Source of the DNA: Actinomycetota bacterium
Lineage (GTDB): Bacteria; Actinomycetota; Acidimicrobiia; Acidimicrobiales; Ilumatobacteraceae
Length of the DNA stretch: 64,000 nt
Assembly (NCBI GenBank): GCA_016870865.1
Contig: VGAC01000009.1
Span: 1-64,000 of the forward strand
Reading direction: 5' to 3'
The notes under the pieces: generated by a model
Seen by the model: the letters and a program-made list of their open reading frames with translations, nothing else
What the model was told of the DNA's origin: nothing
Database searches by the model: none
Part shown: piece after piece, positions 8,262 through 16,298 of the stretch
Layout of the letters: each line of letters starts with the position of its first letter
How positions within the stretch are numbered: position 1 is the stretch's first letter
Position numbers and translations under genes: made by a program

Positions 8262-9167
8262 ATGGCGCGCACCCCATTGCCGAAGGGCCACGTGCTGGCC
8301 GCACGTAATGCACGTGTCCTCTACGTGCCGTCCACGAAGGCGGCTTCGAGCACGATGCGGCTCTTGTTGGCCGAGGCGAACGGCACCTTTCACCCCGAAC
8401 GGATTCCGTATCTCGACGGTCCGACGGTGTCCGTGGAGCAGAGTGTCCACAACATGGCGATCAACGGCCTCGTGCACATGGAGTTGCTGACGGCGGCCGA
8501 ACAGACGGAGATGAAGACATCCAAAGACTGGTGGCGGGTCGCAGCGGTACGGAATCCGTACGCGCGTCTCTATTCGGCATGGGAGAACAGGATTCTTTTT
8601 CGCGCGCCGAGCCAGGTGTCGCCCGACGTGTGGTCGGCATGCGCCGACGTGATGAGTGGCGGCAGCATCGACCTGGGTGCGTCGTTTCGGTCGTTCGTGC
8701 GCGTTCTGGCCGACCAACCCGAGGTCTTTGGGCGCGACTCGCACTTCAAGTCACAGGCATTGCATTTTGACCTGACTCCCATCGACCTCACGCATCTCAT
8801 ACGCCTCGATCGGGAAGGTGACCTGGCACGTTTTGCCGATGACCTCGGTGGCCGTGTCGGTAAGTCGCTCGTGCCGAAAAGATTGAACGAAGGCCTCGGT
8901 ATCACGTACCGGGATGTCACCGACGCGGCAACAGCCGACTTGGTTCGACGGATTTTCGCAGACGATTTTGCGCGGTTCGACTTCGCCGACGAGGTCTTTG
9001 CTGCGGCCCCCGCCCCCGTCGTCGCCTCATCCCGCGAGACACAGGCGATCATTTACGCACGTTCGCTCACCGTCCGCCTCGAGCAGTTGTCGCGCCTTGC
9101 GCGGTATCGCACGACGAGCCGGCACGTGGCGGCACAGGCGTTGCGCAATCTCGGCCTGCGCCGCTGA
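8262..9167 (+). CDS. Sulfotransferase family protein
   Basis: 301-aa protein resembling the Sulfotransfer_2 (carbohydrate sulfotransferase) family. VPSTKAASST near residue 22 matches the 5'-phosphosulfate-binding loop for PAPS, and VRNPYARLYSAW near residue 96 matches the 3'-phosphate-binding motif with its conserved R-x-P-x-x-R-x-x-S. It should transfer sulfate from PAPS to a hydroxyl on a glycan or lipid. No signal peptide is visible. ATG 8262 is used; TAACGT lies ten bases upstream. No sulfate-activation genes are adjacent, so the acceptor is unknown. Confidence 0.8.
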   Translation: MARTPLPKGHVLAARNARVLYVPSTKAASSTMRLLLAEANGTFHPERIPYLDGPTVSVEQSVHNMAINGLVHMELLTAAEQTEMKTSKDWWRVAAVRNPYARLYSAWENRILFRAPSQVSPDVWSACADVMSGGSIDLGASFRSFVRVLADQPEVFGRDSHFKSQALHFDLTPIDLTHLIRLDREGDLARFADDLGGRVGKSLVPKRLNEGLGITYRDVTDAATADLVRRIFADDFARFDFADEVFAAAPAPVVASSRETQAIIYARSLTVRLEQLSRLARYRTTSRHVAAQALRNLGLRR

Positions 9168-9178
9168 CGCGGCGCTGT

Positions 9179-10696
9179 TCAGGGAGTCGGCGGTGCGACC
9201 GTTGTTGTTGTGGTCGGCGGCACCGTCGTGGTCGTTGTCGTCGTGGTCGTGGTCGTTGTCGTCGTGGTCGTTGTCGTCGTGGTCGTTGTCGTCGTCGTTG
9301 TCGTTGTCGTCGTCGTTGTCGTTGTGGTCGTTGTCGTGGTGGTGGTGGTCGTGGTCGTGGTCGGCGGGGGTCGGAAAAAGGGTCCGCCCCAGCCCCATCG
9401 AATGTCGATCGGTGCGCCAAGCGGGGTGCTGCGGACGTCGTCGAGTGCATCGAGGGACGACCGCAACTGTTGCCAGCCATCCCACGCCGAGACGCCCGTT
9501 GTCGGACATCCCCCCTTGACTTGTGTGCAGGCCGCTGTTTGAACCGACATGCCTCCGAATTTCACCGTGACGCCGAGCGCCTTGGCTCTCGATGCGATGC
9601 GGGCCCACTGACGGGCCTGTGAACCGGTCTTCGTGTGGATTTGCGGTACGACGACGAGGTTCGGTCCGGCCTGTGCCGACACCCAGATGACGTCGTCGAT
9701 CGTCCAGTTGTTGCCGCACACGATTTTGTTCGCTGTCGTTGGACAACCATCCGCCGACCCGAAGTTCCACAGGCGGATCGACGTGGTGGTGCGAACGAAT
9801 CCATCGACCCACGCGCGTGCCTGGCCTGCCGGACCCCAGCCGGGTTCGAGGTCGTTTGCTGCAGAGACGGTGACGCGGGGGTCGGTGCTTGTCCGCGCTG
9901 CGGCAACCATCTCGGCCCATCGCGTGCCGCCCATGAAACCGTTGTACATCGTGAGCCCACCGGAGTTGCTGGTGCCGAGGGCGAGTTCCCATGGGCCGCG
10001 GGCACAGCGGGCAAGACCGGCCGCCCACGCACGGGCGACTTGTGTGATGTCGTCGTAGGACATGGCGAGACCAAAGCCGCTGGTGCCACCTTCAATCTGG
10101 CGGCCGAAGGACAAGATGATGACACCCTCGCCGACCTTCGTGGCTTGTTCGCACGCGGCCTTCTCGGCGGCGGGTAGAGCGGTGTCGAGCGGAAACACGT
10201 CCTTGCCCCTGACGTAGCTGCCGATGGCCACGACCCATCGGTCAGAGGCCTTGTCGGGCACCTCCCGCGGATACCACACGGCAGGGTCGGTCGGTGCCGC
10301 GCCGCCCGGCACGGCTGAATCGGGAACGGTAGCGGTCCGGGACGGGACGATGCGCAGGGTGCGAGAGCGCACGAAACTGCGCGTTTTACTCAACTTGATG
10401 GTGAGTCGCACCGAGCAGCGGCCCGTTGTCGACGCAACGATGTTGGGCCCGAGACGAGCGCACTTGCCGCGAACCAGCCACGTGCGCCGGCCGCTCATGG
10501 CTGTCGTGACCAGTGAGTCGAGTGGTGTCGAAGAACTGGCCACGAGGGTTGCGGTGTTCCAAGAGAGTCCGAGTGCAGGCGTGGCTTGCGAGCGCACCGG
10601 AGCAGGAAACATGGATGCGAGGACCACCACCAGCACAGCCGCGCCCGGCCAGCGGTGACGGTTGCCGCGATGACGGATGGCCCACATGACATCCAT
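9179..10696 (-). CDS. Secreted protein of unknown function with poly-Thr tail
   Basis: 505-aa exported protein: a signal peptide (hydrophobic stretch about residues 16-32, cleavage near P-V-R-S-Q-A) is followed by a beta-rich N-terminal segment of 80-90 residues. A central domain of some 280 residues contains paired cysteines and motifs such as NDLEPGWG and VPQIHTKTG, suggestive of a TIM-barrel hydrolase. The protein ends in a Pro/Thr tail containing 46 consecutive Thr. I do not recognise the central domain; a glycan-active enzyme is one possibility. The start is ATG 10696, with TAATCT 11 bases upstream. It is convergent with the sulfotransferase gene. Confidence 0.7.
   Translation of the reverse strand: MDVMWAIRHRGNRHRWPGAAVLVVVLASMFPAPVRSQATPALGLSWNTATLVASSSTPLDSLVTTAMSGRRTWLVRGKCARLGPNIVASTTGRCSVRLTIKLSKTRSFVRSRTLRIVPSRTATVPDSAVPGGAAPTDPAVWYPREVPDKASDRWVVAIGSYVRGKDVFPLDTALPAAEKAACEQATKVGEGVIILSFGRQIEGGTSGFGLAMSYDDITQVARAWAAGLARCARGPWELALGTSNSGGLTMYNGFMGGTRWAEMVAAARTSTDPRVTVSAANDLEPGWGPAGQARAWVDGFVRTTTSIRLWNFGSADGCPTTANKIVCGNNWTIDDVIWVSAQAGPNLVVVPQIHTKTGSQARQWARIASRAKALGVTVKFGGMSVQTAACTQVKGGCPTTGVSAWDGWQQLRSSLDALDDVRSTPLGAPIDIRWGWGGPFFRPPPTTTTTTTTTTTTTTTTTTTTTTTTTTTTTTTTTTTTTTTTTTTTTTVPPTTTTTVAPPTP
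9224..9361 (-). repeat. Run of 46 threonine codons (microsatellite-like)
   Basis: 138 bases made only of ACN triplets, mostly ACG, ACC and ACA arranged in loosely repeating 15-base units. The plus strand shows GTCGTGGTCGTTGTC-type repeats. It encodes an uninterrupted poly-Thr segment near the C-terminus of the secreted protein. The varied third bases indicate it is an old, selected run rather than simple slippage of one codon. Confidence 0.95.
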
Positions 10697-10767
10697 ACGT
10701 GCCGTGCAGATTACCCGTGCGGTGTCCGAAGCCAAGAACGCTCCGTCGTGCGCGGGGACACGAATCT

Positions 10768-11568
10768 CTACGAGGAGTAACGGGGTGTGCGCTTGTCGGC
10801 GCGCGCGCGGAGCGTCTCCTGTGCGTCGTCTGAAAAGCTGGCCATGATTTGCTGGCGGTTTTCCATGTCGATGGCGGCCTGCAGTCCGGGGATCTCGAGC
10901 GCACTCCACATTCCCTCCTTTGTGAGTGCGACACCGATGGGACTGTTCAGCATGATGTCCGCTGCTTTTGCGTAGGCCCGGTCGAGCAGCACCGTGTCGG
11001 GCACGCACTCGATGACGAGACCGATTCGCTCGGCCTCGGCGGCGTCGAAGATACGGCCGGTCAACATCAACTCCTGTGCCCTGGCGGCTCCAACGAGGCG
11101 CGGAAGCAGCCAGCTGGTGCCGATGTCACAGGCCGACAGGCCGATGCGAATGAACGCGGCATTGAAACGAGCGGTGCTTGCCGCGATGCGGATGTCGGAA
11201 CCCAGCACCAATGCGAATCCGCCGCCCGCTGCGGGGCCATTGACGGCAGCGATGATCGGCTGGGGGATCGAGCGCATGTGGGGAATGAGTGAAGCGATGT
11301 GTTTCTGGGTCGCGAACGACGCCTCGACCTTTCCGTGCTGCCGGCGTCCGGGCGCCGTTCCGTATCCGCCCAGGTCGAGGCCTGCGCAGAAACCCCGCCC
11401 CGCACCCGTCAGGACGACGACGCGCACCGAGGCATCGTCGGCGAGGGCGTCGAGGGTCTCGTGCAGGGACTCGACGAGTTCGCTCGTCATCGCGTTCAAC
11501 TTGTCGGGTCTGTTCAGCGTGACGAGCGAGATTCCCGGGGACGGCGTGGAGACTTCGATGACGGCCAT
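10768..11568 (-). CDS. Enoyl-CoA hydratase/isomerase family protein
   Basis: 266-aa crotonase-fold protein. G-F-C-A-G-L-D-L and N-G-P-A-A-G-G-G form the two halves of the oxyanion hole that binds acyl-CoA thioesters. The usual first catalytic Glu position falls in the segment FIRIGLSACDIG, where an Asp is present. The family hydrates or isomerises enoyl-CoA in beta-oxidation-like pathways. It lies just downstream of the AlkB-like gene on the same strand (seven-base gap). The exact reaction is not assignable. Confidence 0.9.
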   Translation of the reverse strand: MAVIEVSTPSPGISLVTLNRPDKLNAMTSELVESLHETLDALADDASVRVVVLTGAGRGFCAGLDLGGYGTAPGRRQHGKVEASFATQKHIASLIPHMRSIPQPIIAAVNGPAAGGGFALVLGSDIRIAASTARFNAAFIRIGLSACDIGTSWLLPRLVGAARAQELMLTGRIFDAAEAERIGLVIECVPDTVLLDRAYAKAADIMLNSPIGVALTKEGMWSALEIPGLQAAIDMENRQQIMASFSDDAQETLRARADKRTPRYSS

Positions 11569-11575
11569 TCGGTCA

Positions 11576-12223
11576 TCATGTCATGGACACATGCCGCGGT
11601 AGAACGAACCGGTAGGTCAGGTTGACGCGTGGCGAGCGGCTCTTCTTGGTTCGGGCCAGGCAGTGTTTCCAGTGGGTCTGGGTTTCGCCACTCATCACAA
11701 GAAACGATCCGTGCGGGAGATACACACGCACGGTCTCGCCCGAACTGCGGTGACGGAAATCGAAGCGCCGTTCGTCGCCGAATGAGAGCGACGCGATGAT
11801 CGGCTTCGGGCCGAGCTCGGGTTCGTCGTCGGCGTGCCATCCCATCGAGTCGTCACCCGATCGGTAGAGATTTGCCAAGACCGAATTGAACGCGACACCA
11901 CGAAACCTCGAAGCAAGGGTCGATTCGCAGCGATGCCTCAGTTCGGTGAGAGTAGGTGTCCAGGTTGCGGGAACGCGGCGGACACCCGAGTACGTGTAGG
12001 AGACGTCGTCGTCGGCCACCCACGCCGACAGGCGAGGTTCGGCCATCCTCTTGCCGAAGAGGACCAGGTCATGCGACTGCCAGGGAACCTCCTCCATCAG
12101 TCGCGCAAGCACCGTGTCGGCTTCGCTGTGGTCGATCCACTTCTCGCTCAACAAAGCGGATCCATCATGGGGCAGCACCTCGCGCCAGTCGCCGCTGTCC
12201 GGGTCCGGGAGGTCGAGTCGCAT
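11576..12223 (-). CDS. AlkB-family 2-oxoglutarate/Fe(II) dioxygenase
   Basis: 215-aa protein resembling ALKBH2/3-type alkylation repair enzymes, which oxidatively remove methyl groups from N1-methyladenine and N3-methylcytosine in DNA. His130-x-Asp132 (GWHADDE) and His187 (HWKHCL) form the iron triad, and Arg199 in R-V-N-L-T-Y-R should bind 2-oxoglutarate. FNSVLANLYR is the family signature. TATTCT lies nine bases before ATG 12223, back to back with the promoter of the divergent P450. Confidence 0.93.
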   Translation of the reverse strand: MRLDLPDPDSGDWREVLPHDGSALLSEKWIDHSEADTVLARLMEEVPWQSHDLVLFGKRMAEPRLSAWVADDDVSYTYSGVRRVPATWTPTLTELRHRCESTLASRFRGVAFNSVLANLYRSGDDSMGWHADDEPELGPKPIIASLSFGDERRFDFRHRSSGETVRVYLPHGSFLVMSGETQTHWKHCLARTKKSRSPRVNLTYRFVLPRHVSMT

Positions 12224-12260
12224 TGCGACACGAGAATAGAGTGACCAGCGGGGGTTTTCC

Positions 12261-13448
12261 GTGTCTGAAGTCGACTACAACCCGTTTTCAGGTCGTGACT
12301 TCGACGATCCTGCCACCGCGCACAAGCGTTTGCGCGAGTCGTGTCCCGCCCACCGGTTCAACGGCGCGGGATTTCAATTCGTCAGCCTGGCGCGCCACAA
12401 CGACGTACTCGGAGCGTTGAAGAACATCGAAACGTTCTCGTCGTTGTGGGGCCAGGGCCCGCATCGCAAGCCGGCAATCGCCTTGTTCAACGATCCCCCG
12501 GAACACACCAGGTTTCGTCGCCTCATCAACACGTCCTTCACACCGAGGGCGGCGACGGCCCTCGAGCCGATGATCACGACCCTCGTCGATGAGCTGGTCG
12601 ACGAGATGCTCGCCGTGCCGTCACGAAGCGGCGATCTTCACGATGCGTTGGCGATGCCGTTGCCCGTCATCGTGATCGCGCGCATGCTGGGCGTGCCCGA
12701 GGAGATGCGCGACACCTTCAAAGAGTGGAGCGATTCACAGTTGCAGGGAATGAACGGCACGGACCCCGCACGCGAGGCGCGCGCCCGCCGGGCTCTCGCC
12801 GAATACATGTTGGCCGAGGCGGACAAGCGCAGGGCGATCGCCCGCGAAGGAGGCGAGATGCCCGCCGACATCATCTCCGACGTCGTTGCTGCGTCGCTGG
12901 ACGACGAGCGCCCGATCAGCGACGCCGAGATGCTGTCCCTTCTCACACAGATCCTCGTCGGTGGCAACGAGACGACGACCTCGCTCATCACGAACCTCTT
13001 GTGGCGACTTCTCGGTGATCGACGGTTGTGGGAGCAGTTGGTCGCCGATCCCACGTTGGTCGACGTGGCGGTCGAGGAGAGTCTGCGTTTCGACCCCCCG
13101 GTGCTCGGTCTTTATCGCACGGCGACGTGTCCCGTGACGATGTCGGGAACCGAGATCGAGGCCGAAGAGAAGGTGCACGTGCTGTACGCCTCGGCGAACC
13201 GCGACCCCGAAGTATGGGATCATCCCGACGAGTTCCGTCTCGATCGCGACCTCAACCGTTTGCGACAGCATCTCTCGTTCGGCTTTGGAACCCACGTGTG
13301 TCCGGGCGCGGCGCTCGCGCGAACCGAGGCGCGGATCGCACTGCACAAACTGCTGGCGGCAGCCCCGACGCTGTGCATGGCCGGTGAGCCAGAGCGCATC
13401 GAGACGTTCCTGCTGTGGGGCAAGCGCACGTTTCCCGTCACGTGGTGA
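12261..13448 (+). CDS. Cytochrome P450 (second)
   Basis: 395-aa soluble P450. The I-helix motif is VGGNETTT, where Asn-Glu replaces the more common acid; E-E-S-L-R is the ExxR, and GFGTHVCPGAALAR is the heme loop. It is of the usual actinobacterial catabolic/biosynthetic class (CYP107/CYP125-like architecture). GTG 12261 is preceded by AGCGGGGG as a possible Shine-Dalgarno sequence and by TAGAGT at 12237-12242. No ferredoxin is adjacent; it may share the 3Fe-4S ferredoxin at 6505. It is convergent with the next SDR (seven-base gap). Confidence 0.95.
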   Translation: MSEVDYNPFSGRDFDDPATAHKRLRESCPAHRFNGAGFQFVSLARHNDVLGALKNIETFSSLWGQGPHRKPAIALFNDPPEHTRFRRLINTSFTPRAATALEPMITTLVDELVDEMLAVPSRSGDLHDALAMPLPVIVIARMLGVPEEMRDTFKEWSDSQLQGMNGTDPAREARARRALAEYMLAEADKRRAIAREGGEMPADIISDVVAASLDDERPISDAEMLSLLTQILVGGNETTTSLITNLLWRLLGDRRLWEQLVADPTLVDVAVEESLRFDPPVLGLYRTATCPVTMSGTEIEAEEKVHVLYASANRDPEVWDHPDEFRLDRDLNRLRQHLSFGFGTHVCPGAALARTEARIALHKLLAAAPTLCMAGEPERIETFLLWGKRTFPVTW

Positions 13449-13455
13449 AGAGGGG

Positions 13456-14304
13456 CTACCAGTCGACCGACGGGTCGTAGACGGCGTTCTGGTTGCCCAT
13501 GGCGTTGCCGGCATCGGCAACGATCAACTGTCCGGTGATCGAACGGGCGGCAGGTGAGCACAGGAAGATGATGTGCGCCGCGGTCTCCTCGGGGCTCTGC
13601 AGCCTGCGGATAGGTGTGTCGTTGATGATGCGCTGTGTGTAGGCGACGACGTCGGGGGAGATGTTGGCCACTTCTTCCTCGCGGAAGCCCTGCGTGTCGA
13701 CGGGTCCGGGCGCGAGCGCATTCACCGTGACGCCCCGATGGGCGAGATACAGCGCTGCGGTGCGCGTGAGGTTGACCACGCCGGCGCGCGCCGCGCCCGA
13801 GTGGATGAACAACGGTGCCCCGCGATCACCGACCTGGTTGTGGACGATGTTGACCACAGAACCGTCTCCGGCTTCCACGAGATCGGGCACGAATCGGCTC
13901 ATCATGTTCCAGGTACCGTGCAGGTTGAGGTCGACAACGGCGCGGAAACCGCGGTCGGAGATCTGTGACGGTCGCGCCGGAAACTGACCCCCGGCGTTGT
14001 TGACGAGGAAATCGAGTCTCCCGAACGCACCGAGAACGTGGTCACGCAGGGCCTCGACGCTCCCGGTGTTGCGGATGTCGGTCACGAACGACGTGGCGGG
14101 TACGCCGCTCTCATGGAGGTCGCGGAGTGTTTTTTCGAGATTGTCCGCGTTGCGTGCCGCGATCGCCACAGATGCACCGAGCGTTGCAAAGCCGAGGGCA
14201 GTCGCGCGACCGATGCCGCGTCCGCCACCCGTCACGAGAACCGTGCGTCCCCGAAAGAGACCGGGTGCGAAGGTTTTTGCGGCGGTCTCGGGCGTACTCG
14301 TCAT
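13456..14304 (-). CDS. PECR-like trans-2-enoyl-CoA reductase (SDR)
   Basis: 282-aa SDR with TGGGRGIG and NNAGG. The usual Y-x-x-x-K is replaced by H-S-G-A-A-R followed by AGVVNLTRTAAL. That motif is characteristic of peroxisomal trans-2-enoyl-CoA reductase (PECR) relatives, which reduce enoyl-CoA with NADPH instead of oxidising alcohols. Reduction of a 2-enoyl-CoA or 2,4-dienoyl-CoA is therefore more likely than a typical SDR reaction. TACTGT lies six bases before ATG 14304 on the minus strand. It is divergent from the quinone-reductase-like gene. Confidence 0.85.
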   Translation of the reverse strand: MTSTPETAAKTFAPGLFRGRTVLVTGGGRGIGRATALGFATLGASVAIAARNADNLEKTLRDLHESGVPATSFVTDIRNTGSVEALRDHVLGAFGRLDFLVNNAGGQFPARPSQISDRGFRAVVDLNLHGTWNMMSRFVPDLVEAGDGSVVNIVHNQVGDRGAPLFIHSGAARAGVVNLTRTAALYLAHRGVTVNALAPGPVDTQGFREEEVANISPDVVAYTQRIINDTPIRRLQSPEETAAHIIFLCSPAARSITGQLIVADAGNAMGNQNAVYDPSVDW

Positions 14305-14310
14305 GGGGCG

Positions 14311-14316
14311 ACAGTA
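14311..14316 (-). promoter_or_regulatory. -10 box TACTGT for 13456-14304
   Basis: On the minus strand TACTGT is followed by six bases and ATG 14304. The divergent -10 TACGGT lies only 12 bases away at 14328-14333. Confidence 0.55.
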
Positions 14317-14327
14317 GCGAAGTCAAG

Positions 14328-14333
14328 TACGGT
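14328..14333 (+). promoter_or_regulatory. -10 box TACGGT, leaderless start at 14341
   Basis: TACGGT is followed by seven bases and ATG 14341; no Shine-Dalgarno sequence is present. Confidence 0.55.
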
Positions 14334-14340
14334 ACGGACC

Positions 14341-15339
14341 ATGCGTGCCGTGGTGTGCAAGGAGTTCGGACCACTCGATGGTCTCGAAGTCGTCGACCTC
14401 GATGATCCGCCACTCTTGATCGGACACGTGCGGTTGCGCGTTCTTGCCAGTGGCGTCAACTATGTCGACGGCCTGTTGGTGCAGGGTCGTTACCAAATCA
14501 AGCCGGTGGTCCCTTTCGTGCCCGGAATGGAGGTCGTCGGCGAGATCGTCGAGGTCGCCGGTGATGTCGACGCGAAAATTCTCGGGGCGCGGGTTCTGGC
14601 GAACCTCGGCTTCGGCGGCTACGCCACGCACGCGGTGGCGCGGGCGGATCGCCTCGTTGCGCTTCCCGAGTCCATGACAACCGGTCAGGCCGCGAGTTTC
14701 CTGCAGAGTTATCTCACCGGCTGGTTCGCCTTCGTGCAGCGTCTCGGAGACGATCCGGCGAACGCAGCGGCCAACGCCGACAGATGGTTGCTCGTGCTCG
14801 GCGCGGGAGGGGGCGTGGGTCTGGCGGCCGTCGACATCGGCGTCGCGCTCGGATACCGCGTCATTGCCGCGGCATCGAGCGCCGACAAACGTCAACTCGC
14901 CCTCGACCGCGGCGCAGTGCACGCTGTGGATGTGTCGCTGGGTGATGACGCCGTCAAGGAGGCAGCAAAGGACCTCTCGGGTGGCGGCATCGACGTTTTG
15001 TACGACCCCGTCGGGGGCTCACTGGGTGAGGTGTGTCTGCGGGCTCTTCGTGAGGACGGCAACTACCTCGTGATCGGCTTCGTGGGAGGCATCCCGAAAT
15101 TGCCCGCCAACCAGATTCTGCTCCGCAACCGCCGCGTGACCGGTGTCGATTGGGGGGCGTGGGCGACGCGCAATCCCGAGGCGAACACGGCCATGCTGCG
15201 CGAGGTCATAGGTCTCATCGGTGAAGGGCGTTTGTCGCCGGTCGAGCCCGCGGTCTACCCGTTGTCACGCGCGGCCGATGCACTGGCCGACCTCGACGCG
15301 CGCCGGGTCGCCGGCAAGGTCATCCTGCTTCCCGACTGA
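14341..15339 (+). CDS. NADPH:quinone oxidoreductase-like MDR protein
   Basis: 332-aa zinc-independent medium-chain reductase of the quinone oxidoreductase/ETR group. The GroES-like half contains RVLASGVNYVDGLLVQGRY, and the Rossmann motif GAGGGVG is near residues 159-165, followed by VDVLYDPVGG-type sequence (GIDVLYDPVGGS). The family transfers hydride from NADPH to quinones or enoyl thioesters. A leaderless promoter fixes the start. The following LLM gene has its own promoter, so this may be a single-gene unit. Confidence 0.9.
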   Translation: MRAVVCKEFGPLDGLEVVDLDDPPLLIGHVRLRVLASGVNYVDGLLVQGRYQIKPVVPFVPGMEVVGEIVEVAGDVDAKILGARVLANLGFGGYATHAVARADRLVALPESMTTGQAASFLQSYLTGWFAFVQRLGDDPANAAANADRWLLVLGAGGGVGLAAVDIGVALGYRVIAAASSADKRQLALDRGAVHAVDVSLGDDAVKEAAKDLSGGGIDVLYDPVGGSLGEVCLRALREDGNYLVIGFVGGIPKLPANQILLRNRRVTGVDWGAWATRNPEANTAMLREVIGLIGEGRLSPVEPAVYPLSRAADALADLDARRVAGKVILLPD

Positions 15340-15353
15340 CGAACCCCGACAAC

Positions 15354-15359
15354 TAGGGT
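15354..15359 (+). promoter_or_regulatory. -10 box TAGGGT, leaderless start at 15366
   Basis: TAGGGT ends six bases before ATG 15366. Confidence 0.6.
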
Positions 15360-15365
15360 TGATCC

Positions 15366-16298
15366 ATGGCAAAACAGAGACCCTTCAGGTTCGGCGCCAA
15401 GGCGAAGGTCGCAAACAACGGCAAGGAGTGGGCCGACATCGCAAGGCAGGCCGAGGACCTCGGTTACGTCAGTTTGCAGATCGACGACCACTACACCAAG
15501 CAGCTCGCCCCGATTCCCGCGATGATGGCGGCGGCGTGCGCCACCTCGACGCTCAAGGTCGGCACCCTGGTCGCAGGAAACGATTTCCGCAACCCGGTGG
15601 TGTTCGCAAAGGAGGCGGCGACGATCGACGTGTTGTCCGGTGGGCGCTTCATGCTCGGCCTCGGTGCGGGCTGGATGAAAGAGGACTACACGATCACCGG
15701 CATCGAACAGGACGACGCGATGACGCGCATCCACCGCATGGAAGAAGCCATCGACGTGATGCGCGGACTGTGGGGGGCGGGCCCCTTCTCGCACGCCGGT
15801 CGCTTTTACAGCGTGTCGGAGATCGATGCGTGGCCGAAACCTGTTTCGGGCATTCCGATCATCGTCGGCGGGGGTGGAGAGAAGTTGCTCGCCATGGCGG
15901 GTCGCAAGGCCGACATCGTCGGTATCAACCCGAAGATCGTCGGGCGCTCGATCAATCCTCGTTCGATGGCAACGGCCGCCGCCGACGTAGTCGACGAAAA
16001 GATCCGTTACGTCAAGGCCGGGGCGGGTGACAGGTTCGACGAGATCGAACTCTCGCTGCAGGTCTTCGTCACGGTCGTCACCAACGACCCGCAGGGTGTC
16101 GCGGAGAAATATGCGCCGGCTTTCGGTCTACCACCAGAGGTTGTGCTGACCGCGCCGTATTTTCAGATCGGCAGTGTGGAGCAGATCAAGGAGAACCTGA
16201 TCGCACTGCGCGAGCGATGGGGTATCAACTACATCGCCTTCCAACAAGATGCGACGGCAGCAATGGAACCGGTGGTTGCCGAACTCAGCGGGCAGTGA
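15366..16298 (+). CDS. LLM-class oxidoreductase, probably F420-dependent (first)
   Basis: 310-aa luciferase-like TIM-barrel protein. FRFGAKAKV opens strand 1, L-S-G-G-R-F-M-L-G-L-G-A-G-W is the family core, and I-I-V-G-G-G-G-E-K follows strand 7. Members of this actinobacterial subgroup (TIGR03621-like) use coenzyme F420 or FMN; the substrate is unknown. Its stop codon overlaps the GTG of the aminotransferase gene (GTGA), so it heads an operon with the transaminase and omega-amidase. Confidence 0.9.
   Translation: MAKQRPFRFGAKAKVANNGKEWADIARQAEDLGYVSLQIDDHYTKQLAPIPAMMAAACATSTLKVGTLVAGNDFRNPVVFAKEAATIDVLSGGRFMLGLGAGWMKEDYTITGIEQDDAMTRIHRMEEAIDVMRGLWGAGPFSHAGRFYSVSEIDAWPKPVSGIPIIVGGGGEKLLAMAGRKADIVGINPKIVGRSINPRSMATAAADVVDEKIRYVKAGAGDRFDEIELSLQVFVTVVTNDPQGVAEKYAPAFGLPPEVVLTAPYFQIGSVEQIKENLIALRERWGINYIAFQQDATAAMEPVVAELSGQ

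Noticed and set aside
9224-9361. Possible CRISPR or minisatellite array
   Set aside because: The units are 15 bases or shorter without spacers and are all ACN codons in frame.
9210-9542. Plus-strand frame with a long poly-Val run
   Set aside because: It is the antisense reading of the poly-Thr codons of the secreted protein. A 46-Val protein without other features is not credible.
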